64,000 bases of DNA from Ruegeria discodermiae (GTDB lineage Bacteria; Pseudomonadota; Alphaproteobacteria; Rhodobacterales; Rhodobacteraceae). The stretch spans positions 806,001 through 870,000 of the forward strand of contig NZ_JAVAMO010000001.1 in assembly GCF_030758345.1 (NCBI RefSeq), written 5' to 3'. The position numbers were made by a program, and so were the translations under genes. Below are positions 55,431-63,098 of the stretch, in pieces. Under the pieces are notes generated by a model that made no database searches, was not told the DNA's origin, and saw only the letters and a program-made list of their open reading frames with translations. The number at the start of each line of letters is the position of its first letter. Position 1 is the first letter of the stretch.

Positions 55431-58040
55431 ATGAGCGCAGAACAGGACACCTCCGACACAGAACACGCCGCACCGGCCGAGTTCCTGACCAAACTGCTGC
55501 ATCACCCGCTGACCAAGGTGGTGCTTCCGATCCTGGTCACGGGCATTGCGCTTTTTGCCCTGCATGATCTGTCCGCGCGGGTGAGCTGGTCGGATGTGAA
55601 ATCCGATATCAGCGACACCCCCTGGCGTATCTTCATCGCTGCGATCGGCTGGACGGCGGTCAGTTATTTCAGCCTGTCCTTCTATGACATTTTCGCGGTG
55701 CGCAGCGTGGCTGACGGCAAGGTGCCCTCGCATATCGCGGGCATGGCCGGGGCCAGCGGCTATGCGGTGTCGAACTTTCTGGGCTTTTCTTATGTCACTG
55801 GCACCGCCGTGCGCTATCGCATCTACGCCTCGCTTGGTCTGGATCTGGAGCGGGTGGCCGGTGTTATCGCGACCTCCTGGGTGGCGTTCTGGATGGGCAT
55901 GACGCTGATCCTTGGGGCGCTCATGGTGCTGCATCCGCAAGGCCTGTCCACGGTGCTCCCGCTCAACGACACGACCGAGACGCTGATCGGTGCCGTGCTG
56001 TTATGCGCGCTGCTGTCGCTCTTTGTCTGGTTGGCCATGGGCGCGCGCCGACTGGCTGTTGCTGGGATGGGGTTCGATCTGCCAAGTTTCCGTCTGGCCG
56101 TGTTGCTGACGCTGGCGGCGATGGGTGACCTGCTGGGCGTGACGATGACGCTCTATGTGCTGATGCCCAGCGATCTGGCGGTTGGCTTCCCCTTCTTCTT
56201 CACCATCGTCATCGCCGCCATCGCGCTGGGTGTGCTGAGCCACGCGCCGGGCGGTCTTGGCGTCTTTGAGGCAACAATCATCGCGGGGCTTGGCGCGGCA
56301 GGCCGGTCCGATGTGCTGGCCGCGCTGGTGCTCTATCGGCTGATCTATACGCTGATGCCCTTTGCCGTTGCCTGCTGCGGCATCGCGGTGGTTTGGACGG
56401 TAGCGCGTCGACGCTCAGTCAGTTCGGCTGCAACGGCGGCCTATCGCATCGTCAAACCGATCGTGCCCATTGCGGCGGCCGCCGTGACCATGTTTGCGGG
56501 CATCATCCTGCTGGTCTCGGGCACCCTGCCCGCCGACAATGAAAGCATGCGCATCCTGCGCTCGATCCTGCCGCTGTCGCTGGTCGAGGCCTCGCATCTG
56601 ATCGGCAGCATCACCGGGTTATTGCTGATCCTGATTTCGCGCGGGCTTTATCGCAAGCTCTACCGGGCCTGGGTAGTGGCGATGATCCTGATGGGTGTGG
56701 GTTTTGTCGCCTCGCTCAGCAAGGGGCTCGATGTGCGTGAGGCGATCAGCATGTTGCTAACCATCGGTTTTCTGGGCCTCTTTCGCGGGGCGTTCTATCG
56801 CGTTGCCGGGGCGTCGATCTTCCGGCTGAACGTGCCGTGGTTCGTCAGTATCGTGGCGCTGCTGGCGGCGGTGTTCTGGCTGGGGCTTTTTGCCTATTCC
56901 CATGTGGATTACCAGAACGATCTGTGGTGGGACTTCGCCTGGAACGCCGATGCCTCACGCTTCCTGCGCTCCAGCCTCGTGGTGGCGCTGGTGCTTGCCG
57001 CTATCGCGCTGAACTCGCTGCTCAGCCAGCGCATGCCCGATCAGCGCAGCTTCGAAGTGCCGCAGGTGGTGCATGATCTGGCGATGGCCAGCGAAGATAC
57101 CGAAGCACTGATCTGCCTGACCGGCGATAAGCAGTTCCTGATCGCTGAGGATGAAAGCGCCTTTCTGGCCTATGCCGATACCGGTAGCTCGCTGATCAGC
57201 AAGGGCGAGCCGGTGGGCGAAGAGGAAGCCGGCAAGCAACTGATCTGGCAGTTGCGCGAGAAGGCAGACAAGGAAGGCAAGCGCTGCGCCTTCTACAGCG
57301 TCTCGCCGCGTTATCTGCCGACCTTCCTTGATCTGGGCCTGTCGATCCTGAAAATCGGCGAGGTCGCGCGTGCCGACCTGACCGGCTTCACACTCGACGG
57401 TAAACCCCGCAAGGGTTTCCGTCAGGCCCGCAACCGCGCCGAGCGCGAGGGCTATGTGTTCGAGATCATCCCCAAGGAAGAGCTGCAGCCCGCCCTGCCC
57501 GAGCTGAAAGAAGTCTCGGACAAGTGGCTGACCAACAAACAGGGCGAAGAGAAAGGGTTTTCGCTGGGTGGCTTCAGCGAGGCGTATCTGCTGAATTTCG
57601 ACCATGCCGTGCTGCGCGATGGTGAGAGCGGCAAGATCGTGGCCTTTGCCAACCTGTTTCAGGGCGCGAACAAAAGCGAATTGTCGCTGGACCTGATGCG
57701 CTATGACCCCGAAAGCCCCAGTTTCATCATGGACGCGCTTTTCGCTGAAATGATGCTGTGGGGCGCGGAACAGGGCTTTCACTGGTTCTCGCTGGGGGCC
57801 GCGCCCTTTTCGGGGATCGAGAACCGCCAGCTTGCCTCGCTCTGGAACCGGATTGGCGGCTTTGTCTATGAACATGGCGAGCAGTTCTATCACTTCGAAG
57901 GGCTGCGGTCCTTCAAGCAGAAATTCGACCCGGTCTGGAGCCCGAACTATCTGGCCAGCCCCGGCGGTCTGGCAGCCCCGCGCATCCTCTATGAGATCAA
58001 CGTGCTGGTCTCGGGCGGACTGCGGGGCCTGACGAAATAG
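55431..58040 (+). CDS. mprF: Bifunctional phosphatidylglycerol lysyltransferase/flippase MprF
   Basis: An 869-residue membrane protein. The N-terminal two thirds (about 25-530) hold 13-14 helices of the flippase/synthase domain (FLGFSYVTGTAVRYRIYASLGL quoted in part, LSHAPGGLGVFEATIIAGLG). The cytosolic C-terminal domain (about 545-869) is the GNAT-like aminoacyl-tRNA transferase: RKGFRQARNRAEREGYVFEI, ENRQLASLWNRIGGFVYEHG and YHFEGLRSFKQKFDPVWSPN. It moves Lys or Ala from tRNA to phosphatidylglycerol, reducing surface charge and conferring resistance to cationic peptides. The amino acid used cannot be told. A DUF202 gene follows after 12 bp, and RiPP precursor genes lie 0.5 kb downstream. 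Confidence 0.93.
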   Translation: MSAEQDTSDTEHAAPAEFLTKLLHHPLTKVVLPILVTGIALFALHDLSARVSWSDVKSDISDTPWRIFIAAIGWTAVSYFSLSFYDIFAVRSVADGKVPSHIAGMAGASGYAVSNFLGFSYVTGTAVRYRIYASLGLDLERVAGVIATSWVAFWMGMTLILGALMVLHPQGLSTVLPLNDTTETLIGAVLLCALLSLFVWLAMGARRLAVAGMGFDLPSFRLAVLLTLAAMGDLLGVTMTLYVLMPSDLAVGFPFFFTIVIAAIALGVLSHAPGGLGVFEATIIAGLGAAGRSDVLAALVLYRLIYTLMPFAVACCGIAVVWTVARRRSVSSAATAAYRIVKPIVPIAAAAVTMFAGIILLVSGTLPADNESMRILRSILPLSLVEASHLIGSITGLLLILISRGLYRKLYRAWVVAMILMGVGFVASLSKGLDVREAISMLLTIGFLGLFRGAFYRVAGASIFRLNVPWFVSIVALLAAVFWLGLFAYSHVDYQNDLWWDFAWNADASRFLRSSLVVALVLAAIALNSLLSQRMPDQRSFEVPQVVHDLAMASEDTEALICLTGDKQFLIAEDESAFLAYADTGSSLISKGEPVGEEEAGKQLIWQLREKADKEGKRCAFYSVSPRYLPTFLDLGLSILKIGEVARADLTGFTLDGKPRKGFRQARNRAEREGYVFEIIPKEELQPALPELKEVSDKWLTNKQGEEKGFSLGGFSEAYLLNFDHAVLRDGESGKIVAFANLFQGANKSELSLDLMRYDPESPSFIMDALFAEMMLWGAEQGFHWFSLGAAPFSGIENRQLASLWNRIGGFVYEHGEQFYHFEGLRSFKQKFDPVWSPNYLASPGGLAAPRILYEINVLVSGGLRGLTK

Positions 58041-58052
58041 GAGCCTGCGCCG

Positions 58053-58373
58053 ATGATCGACAGCTACCGCGAACATGCTGCAAACGAGCGGACCTTTCTG
58101 GCCTGGGTCCGTACGGTCATAGCGATCGTGGGCTTTGGCCTTGTGGCCACACGGATGAATGACGAACCGGTGACGATCTGGACCGAAACGCTGATGATGG
58201 TGGCGGGCGCGCTGGTGCTGCTGCTGGCTTATGTGCGGATGCGGCGCATGCATCACCGGATCAGAAGTGACAAGGCCACGGATGACTACGAAGACAGCGC
58301 CGACATTATGCTGTTGGTGCTGGTCGGCTCACTTTTTGCGCTGCTCGGAGCCTTTGTGCTGCATGTGTCGTGA
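58053..58373 (+). CDS. DUF202 (YidH-like) small membrane protein
   Basis: A 106-residue inner-membrane protein with three helices. The N-terminal YREHAANERTFLAWVRTVIA is the DUF202 signature, followed by helices at about 24-40, 47-65 and 85-104. The function is unknown. It follows mprF by 12 bp on the same strand and probably shares its transcript. Confidence 0.88.
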   Translation: MIDSYREHAANERTFLAWVRTVIAIVGFGLVATRMNDEPVTIWTETLMMVAGALVLLLAYVRMRRMHHRIRSDKATDDYEDSADIMLLVLVGSLFALLGAFVLHVS

Positions 58374-58471
58374 AGTCATGAGGGCGGTGCTTTCGGCGCA
58401 GCTGCCCAGTATACCCCAGCAAAGCGCGATGCACCGCATATCAAAACAAACGGCTTCACTCTGTATGTAAA

Positions 58472-58489
58472 CGGGGGCCGAAGCCCCCG
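58472..58489 (-). terminator. Terminator hairpin of the left-going NHLP precursor
   Basis: Seven-bp stem CGGGGGC/GCCCCCG around a tetraloop that reads TTCG on the gene strand, 20 bp after the precursor's stop, followed by GTTTACAT. The T-run is weak. Confidence 0.55.
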
Positions 58490-58508
58490 CCGCACCAGGT
58501 AGAGAGGC

Positions 58509-58829
58509 TCAGGCCTCGACCCAGGAGATGGCAGAGATTGTCAACGTAAGCGCCGTTATGCATCCCGGCGTGGTTCCGCCCTGCACACCGAGCAGTTCGG
58601 AATCGGAAACCTCACCCTGTTTGGGGGCCGCCGGAATGTGCAGGTACTTCGTATCTGCGGTATCCTGTACCACGTTGATCTCGATATCGGCGGGCAGTTC
58701 GCCGATGATTTCCTCGATCGCGGCTTTTGGGTCGGTTTTTAGACGGGCATTGAACGCCTCGTCAGTCCAGGCGCGCTCATAGATGGCGGTAAGATGGTCT
58801 GCGCCGCTCTGTTTATCCTTGATGGTCAT
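58509..58829 (-). CDS. NHLP-leader RiPP precursor peptide A
   Basis: A 106-residue peptide precursor. Residues about 12-85 match the nitrile-hydratase-alpha-like leader family: HLTAIYERAWTDEAFNARL, DPKAAIEEIIGELP, INVVQDTADTKYLHIPAAP and SDSELLGVQGG. The leader ends in Gly84-Gly85, the usual cut for a peptidase-containing ABC exporter. The 21-residue core begins TTPGC, is rich in Thr and Ile, has a single Cys (core position 5) and ends WVEA. Its ATG follows AAGGAAAGGAG. About 73% leader identity with the divergent precursor B, but an unrelated core. No maturase is adjacent. Confidence 0.85.
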   Translation of the reverse strand: MTIKDKQSGADHLTAIYERAWTDEAFNARLKTDPKAAIEEIIGELPADIEINVVQDTADTKYLHIPAAPKQGEVSDSELLGVQGGTTPGCITALTLTISAISWVEA

Positions 58830-59232
58830 TGCGTTGCTCCTTTCCTTATGCGCCGCGCGGGAGAAGCCCCGCTTGAGACGCTGTTAGGCCCATCGAGCTA
58901 AGGGCGGATGCTGCACTCCGGATGAGCAGACCGTTAAGAAAAGCTCATGTCGCTGGAACACGCAAAAATGCGCGCATACTGAGCATCGCGGCTCAGAACT
59001 GGCCGCTTACCCCCACGGCCCGGAACTTGACCGATTCTGAAAGGCTCGCGGCGCCGCGCCTTTTGGGAACGACCCCGCTCTGCGCCGCAAGCGCCCACAC
59101 CGCCGGGATAAGAACTTTAGCTTTCTTAACTAACGCTTCATCAGCGACGCAGCTTGCCCGCCTAACTTAGTGCCAGAAAGCCGACTCTCCGGGGCAGATC
59201 CCGGCACGGCCCAATCTGAGAGGAAAGCACAG
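58830..59232. other. 403-bp divergent promoter region between the two NHLP precursors
   Basis: No gene is supported; an open frame at 58922-59170 has no ribosome site and atypical composition. The region should hold two opposite promoters. TTCTTAACTAACGC around 59124-59137 is AT-rich and may belong to the right-going promoter; I cannot pin down -35/-10 pairs. Near precursor A is a small inverted GCGGG...CCCGC. Confidence 0.5.
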
Positions 59233-59574
59233 ATGACTTACACACATCAGAAAAGCAGCGACAAACTCGCGGCGATTTATGAACGCGCCTGGAGCGATAA
59301 AGAATTCAGTGCCCGTCTTGAGAGCGACCCAAAGGCGGCGATTGAGGAAATTGTCGGCGAACTGCCCCAGGACATGGAGTTCAAGGTGGTGCGGGACACG
59401 GCGGGTACGAAATACCTGCACATCCCGGCGGCACCCACGCAGGGTGAGGTCTCTGACAATGACCTGGTCGGTGCTACGGGCGGCACAACGCAATTCTGTC
59501 AAACCCAGTCCATCAGCGGGTTGACCTGCACGGTCACGCTCCCACCCAATCTTACGACCACATTTGTCCCCTAA
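59233..59574 (+). CDS. NHLP-leader RiPP precursor peptide B
   Basis: A 113-residue precursor, sister of peptide A. Leader residues about 10-84 (KLAAIYERAWSDKEFSARL, DPKAAIEEIVGELP, DTAGTKYLHIPAAPTQG, SDNDLVGATGG) end in Gly83-Gly84. The 29-residue core starts TTQFC, has Cys at core positions 5 and 15, about nine Thr, and ends in a Pro- and Thr-rich tail. Thr and Cys together would suit dehydration or thioether chemistry, but no such enzyme is in view. ATG 59233 follows AGAGGA; the frame is open further upstream without a ribosome site. Confidence 0.85.
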   Translation: MTYTHQKSSDKLAAIYERAWSDKEFSARLESDPKAAIEEIVGELPQDMEFKVVRDTAGTKYLHIPAAPTQGEVSDNDLVGATGGTTQFCQTQSISGLTCTVTLPPNLTTTFVP

Positions 59575-59906
59575 GGCGGTGGATGTGTAAACCAAACACA
59601 CGAAGATAGACTACTCGACTTCGCTGCCTATATCGCGAATGGCTGGTCTGCTCGTTGCGCGGGAGCGGAAAAATCTCCGCCCCGCCGCGTTTTTTCAAGC
59701 CGAGAGCGCATGCAATAAGATAACCGAGCTCTCAGCTTTTGAGCTCAAGGCGGTCAAACGGTGATGTCTCCCCAAGAACACCCAGAATGTGTCTCTGTGC
59801 TTCACTCCTGCATCCGAACGGAGGCGGATCGCAAAAAACATGCCGTGGATTCGAGAAAATACGCTAGTATTGCAGTATTTTTAGTCAAGTTTTGTGGGAG
59901 GAACAC
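59575..59906. other. Intergenic region between precursor B and the GYD gene
   Basis: 332 bp with no supported gene. It holds a terminator-like hairpin at 59659-59695 and, near 59726-59746, two copies of the self-complementary hexamer GAGCTC nine bases apart. The AT-rich 59850-59895 part probably carries the promoter of the GYD gene. Confidence 0.5.
59659..59695 (+). terminator. Terminator-like hairpin after precursor B
   Basis: GCGGG-A-GCGG pairs with CCGC-CCCGC: nine pairs with one bulged A and an 8-nt loop, then CGCG and six T. It lies 85 bp after the stop. Confidence 0.7.
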
Positions 59907-60236
59907 ATGGCGACTTACATTGTTACCGGAAATTATACTGTTCAGGCGATCCAAGGCATGATGGCCAATCCATCTGATCGGGCTGCCGCCGTTAAGCCCT
60001 TGGTTGAGGCGGTTGGCGGCAAGTTGATTGCCTACTATGCCACGACAGGTGAAACCGACTTCCTGATGATCTGTGAAGCGGCAGATGGGGAAGACATCGT
60101 GCCTGCACTAATGGTCGCGGGGGCGACTGGCACCGTGTCCAACATGAAAACGGTTCGCGGATATTCCAGCGAAGAGTTCATGGAAGCGCAGAAAAAGGCA
60201 GGAGGGATCGCCGCCAAGTTCAAACCGGCCGGTTAA
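59907..60236 (+). CDS. GYD domain protein
   Basis: A 109-residue cytoplasmic protein of the GYD family (ferredoxin-like fold): MATYIVTGNYTVQAIQGMM, AVGGKLIAYYATTGETDFLM and the C-terminal VRGYSSEEFMEAQKKAGGIA. Its biochemical function is not known. ATG 59907 follows GGGAGGA. It stands alone between precursor B and the convergent methyltransferase. Confidence 0.85.
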   Translation: MATYIVTGNYTVQAIQGMMANPSDRAAAVKPLVEAVGGKLIAYYATTGETDFLMICEAADGEDIVPALMVAGATGTVSNMKTVRGYSSEEFMEAQKKAGGIAAKFKPAG

Positions 60237-60328
60237 GACCCTCGTCAAGTTTGAAAATGCCGTGATCGGGCGGAGCCCGTCGGGTCTTCTGCACGTCGTG
60301 GCTCGCGCTGCGGGAACCTCGCTTCATC

Positions 60329-60362
60329 GCCCGCCCTGTGTCAGGGTGATCACAGGGCGGGC
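60329..60362. other. Long perfect inverted repeat between convergent genes
   Basis: Twelve-bp stem GCCCGCCCTGTG / CACAGGGCGGGC with a 10-nt loop, lying between the GYD gene and the methyltransferase. No T-run on either side, so it is not a standard intrinsic terminator; it may still block read-through or stabilise 3' ends. Confidence 0.6.
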
Positions 60363-60410
60363 TGAGCCGAGTTTCCGGCGATGTTTGTCCGACGGCTTTG
60401 CAGGAACAGT

Positions 60411-61487
60411 TTAACCCTTCCGGGTCAGCAACACCGCCATGGCGATATAGTTGAACGGGTAGCGCTCGGGCGTCTCGCGGACGCGCTGTTCGGCACGGGT
60501 GTAGACATAGCGCACAAGGCCATCCAGATCCGCGCTGTCGGAAAGGTTCAATCGCAGCGAGGTCTCGGTGAAGGCGCGGAAGAAATCGGTATAGGCTTTT
60601 GCATAGGCCTCCACATCGCCGTTTTGTTTGAAAGCCTCGACAAAAGAAACGGGGATTTCATAAAGCTCGGATCGTTCCAACGTGAACAGGGTGCTCAGGT
60701 CCGAATGGCTGTCCTCAAACGGGGCCATGACCTCATCCAGTGTGCGCATATAGACCGGCTGGTAATAGCGCGCGTAGGCCTCCTGCGTCAGCATCCCGGC
60801 CTTCAGCGCGTCCAGCACCGCGTCGTTGAGCACGTCATAGATGCCGTCGCAGGTGCGCAAAGCTTCGCCCGCGCCAAAAACCTCGATCAGCAGTTTGCCG
60901 CCCGGAACAATTTCGGCGGCGCGGGCGCGCGCAAAGCTGCGCAGATCGGCATCGGCCTGTTGTGCGAAGGAGGAGCGCTCGAACTCACTGACATGGCCAA
61001 TGGGATTCAGGGCGCTGGGACCGTTGGCCAGAATATACCCCGGCAGGCGATCAAGCGGCCTGCGGCTGAGGAATCCGATCGCGTTGAACGTCATCGCCAT
61101 CTGCACCGAGGCGGGAGGCAGCAATTGGCGGAACATGCTGCCGCCCACAGCCGAAGAATAGACGTGCTCGTCCTCGAAAATGCCGCCCTCCGGGTCCAGC
61201 AGCTCAAACAAGTCCGAGAAATCGTTGGTGGGCAGATCGCTGTGAATGGTCTGGATCGGTCTGTCACTGTGGGCCCTGAGCGCCGGAACCAGATGCCGCA
61301 TCACCCCGATGGAGTTCCGCCCCTCCGAACAGCCGAAATCGGCCAGCGTGACAGTGCCGCTGCCTGAGAGGTCCAGTTCTGCGGCGGTCTCTTCAAGCCA
61401 GGACAGCACATGCGCGGTGGCCGCCCATTGGGGGGCGGAATGGCCATCATAGAAGCCGTGGCCAACCATGCCTTTGGTCACCTGCAT
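60411..61487 (-). CDS. SABATH-like SAM-dependent carboxyl methyltransferase
   Basis: A 358-residue methyltransferase resembling the plant SABATH (salicylate/jasmonate/IAA carboxyl methyltransferase) family. Motif I is LADFGCSEGRNS (48-59), then HSDLPTNDFSDLF (82-94; plants: NDLPGNDFN), GGSMFRQLLPPASVQMAMTF (115-134) in the place of the plant PGSFYGRLFP region, and NAIGFLSRRP (135-144) where plants have SLHWLSQVP. The His-Trp that contacts the aromatic acid in plants is Gly-Phe here, so the substrate differs. It is the last gene of a left-going operon with a NodT-type protein and an HlyD-type adaptor. The ATG follows GAGGG. Confidence 0.82.
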   Translation of the reverse strand: MQVTKGMVGHGFYDGHSAPQWAATAHVLSWLEETAAELDLSGSGTVTLADFGCSEGRNSIGVMRHLVPALRAHSDRPIQTIHSDLPTNDFSDLFELLDPEGGIFEDEHVYSSAVGGSMFRQLLPPASVQMAMTFNAIGFLSRRPLDRLPGYILANGPSALNPIGHVSEFERSSFAQQADADLRSFARARAAEIVPGGKLLIEVFGAGEALRTCDGIYDVLNDAVLDALKAGMLTQEAYARYYQPVYMRTLDEVMAPFEDSHSDLSTLFTLERSELYEIPVSFVEAFKQNGDVEAYAKAYTDFFRAFTETSLRLNLSDSADLDGLVRYVYTRAEQRVRETPERYPFNYIAMAVLLTRKG

Positions 61488-61502
61488 GCGCGTATCCCTC
61501 TG

Positions 61503-63071
61503 TTACCGGATGCTGGCCCCTTCCGGGTCCTGGCTCAGCAGATCGCCCCAATCGGTGCGATAGGCCATTTCGGCCAGCACGTCCGAGGGCAGGAACTCGC
61601 GCCCCTGACGGATCTGCCAGCCGCCACCAAGCCCCTTGTAGATCGACACCAGATTGTTCGACACCGAGGCCCGCGCCTGAATCAGATCGGCATCAGCGCG
61701 CAAAGCCGCCGTCAGCGCATCAATCACGCGCGAATAATCCTGCGTGCCGCCCTGATACTGGTCAATGGCGATCTCGACCGAGCGATCCGACGCCTTGACG
61801 CTTTGATCATAAAAGCCCACCTGCTTGCGCGCCTGGGTGTAGCCGACCATGGCATTCTCGACCTCGGAATAGGCCGTCACCACGGTGTTCTGGTAATTTG
61901 CGATCAACTCCTGATAGGCGGCGTCCTGGGCGCGCACATTGTCCTTGATCCGACCATAGTTCAGCACGTTCCAGACCACGCCCGCACTGGCCAGGCTGGT
62001 GGTGCCGGAGCTGTTGAACAGGTTCTGATTGGCCGAGGCCTGCAACCCGATGGAGCCGGACAGGATGAACTGCGGATAAAGATCCGCCATGGCGATCCCC
62101 ACCTGCGCCGATTGCGCGGCGGCCTCCAGCTCGGCGGCGCGGATATCGGGGCGGCGGCGCAGCAACTCGGCTGGCACGCCGACTGCCACGATGCTGGAGC
62201 GCGCCGCCGGGATGCGCCCAGTGCCCAGCAGCGACGTCATCTTTGAGGGCGTTGTCGCCAGCAGCACCGCCAGCGCATTCTTGGCCTGTTGCAGATCGCT
62301 TTCCAGCTGCGGCACCAGCGCCTTGGTGTTGTTGAGCAGGGTCAGCGATTCCTGCACGTCCAGCTCGGTTGTGACGCCGTTGTTGAAGCGGATCTGAGCG
62401 ATATCCGCCGCCTGCTGCTGCAACTTGATATTGGTCTGCGCGACGCGCAGCGTTTCCTGCAACGCGCGAATATTGATGTAGATCGCCGCAACGTCCCCGG
62501 TCAGCGTCACCAGCGCGTCATCATAATTGGCGACCTGCGCGGCAAGGTTGGCCTTGCCCGATTGCACGCCCCGGCGCTGAGCGCCCCAGACGTCAGCCTC
62601 CCATGTCGCATCAAATCCGATCTGGTTGGTGGTGAAACCCGTATCAAACGGCACCACCTCGCGGATTTCCCGGATCGGATCGAGGTTCTCGCTGATCACC
62701 CGCCGCGATGTCGAGGCACCGACCGCCTGTGACTGCGGAAACAGTTCGCCATAGGCGATCCCAAGTTGTGCGCGGGCCTGCAGCACGCGTGCGCCTGCGA
62801 TCTGCAAAGACAGGTTCTGGGCGTAAGCCTGCCGGATCAGCTTGTTCAGCACCGGGTCGTTGAAGTTTTTCCACCACTCCACCACCGGCTCACTGCGCGC
62901 GGTCAGGCCCGAGCTTTGGCTGGCGGCAGGGCTGTTGGCCTCGATCCACTGGTTCATAACAGGCGAGTTCGGGCGCACGAAGTCGGGGCCAAGCGGCGCA
63001 CAGGCGGTCAGCGCCGCGGCCGCACATAGCGTCATCAGCCTGCCGATACTCTGTCTGCCCCTGCCTGTCAT
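61503..63071 (-). CDS. NodT/OprM-type outer-membrane efflux lipoprotein
   Basis: A 522-residue outer-membrane factor of the TolC superfamily, RND/NodT branch. Lipobox ALTAC (Cys24) anchors it; PLGPDFVRP and WWKNFNDPVLNKLI are typical of the branch. Two outer-membrane efflux repeats follow, with AYAQNLSLQIAGARVLQARA and ELLRRRPDIRAAELEAAAQS. It completes an export channel with the HlyD-type adaptor encoded 27 bp upstream. Confidence 0.92.
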   Translation of the reverse strand: MTGRGRQSIGRLMTLCAAAALTACAPLGPDFVRPNSPVMNQWIEANSPAASQSSGLTARSEPVVEWWKNFNDPVLNKLIRQAYAQNLSLQIAGARVLQARAQLGIAYGELFPQSQAVGASTSRRVISENLDPIREIREVVPFDTGFTTNQIGFDATWEADVWGAQRRGVQSGKANLAAQVANYDDALVTLTGDVAAIYINIRALQETLRVAQTNIKLQQQAADIAQIRFNNGVTTELDVQESLTLLNNTKALVPQLESDLQQAKNALAVLLATTPSKMTSLLGTGRIPAARSSIVAVGVPAELLRRRPDIRAAELEAAAQSAQVGIAMADLYPQFILSGSIGLQASANQNLFNSSGTTSLASAGVVWNVLNYGRIKDNVRAQDAAYQELIANYQNTVVTAYSEVENAMVGYTQARKQVGFYDQSVKASDRSVEIAIDQYQGGTQDYSRVIDALTAALRADADLIQARASVSNNLVSIYKGLGGGWQIRQGREFLPSDVLAEMAYRTDWGDLLSQDPEGASIR

Positions 63072-63098
63072 GCCCTGCCCGCCTTGTTTTTATTGGCC

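Noticed and set aside
58922-59170. 82-codon open frame between the two precursors
   Set aside because: No ribosome site or family resemblance; most likely divergent promoter DNA.
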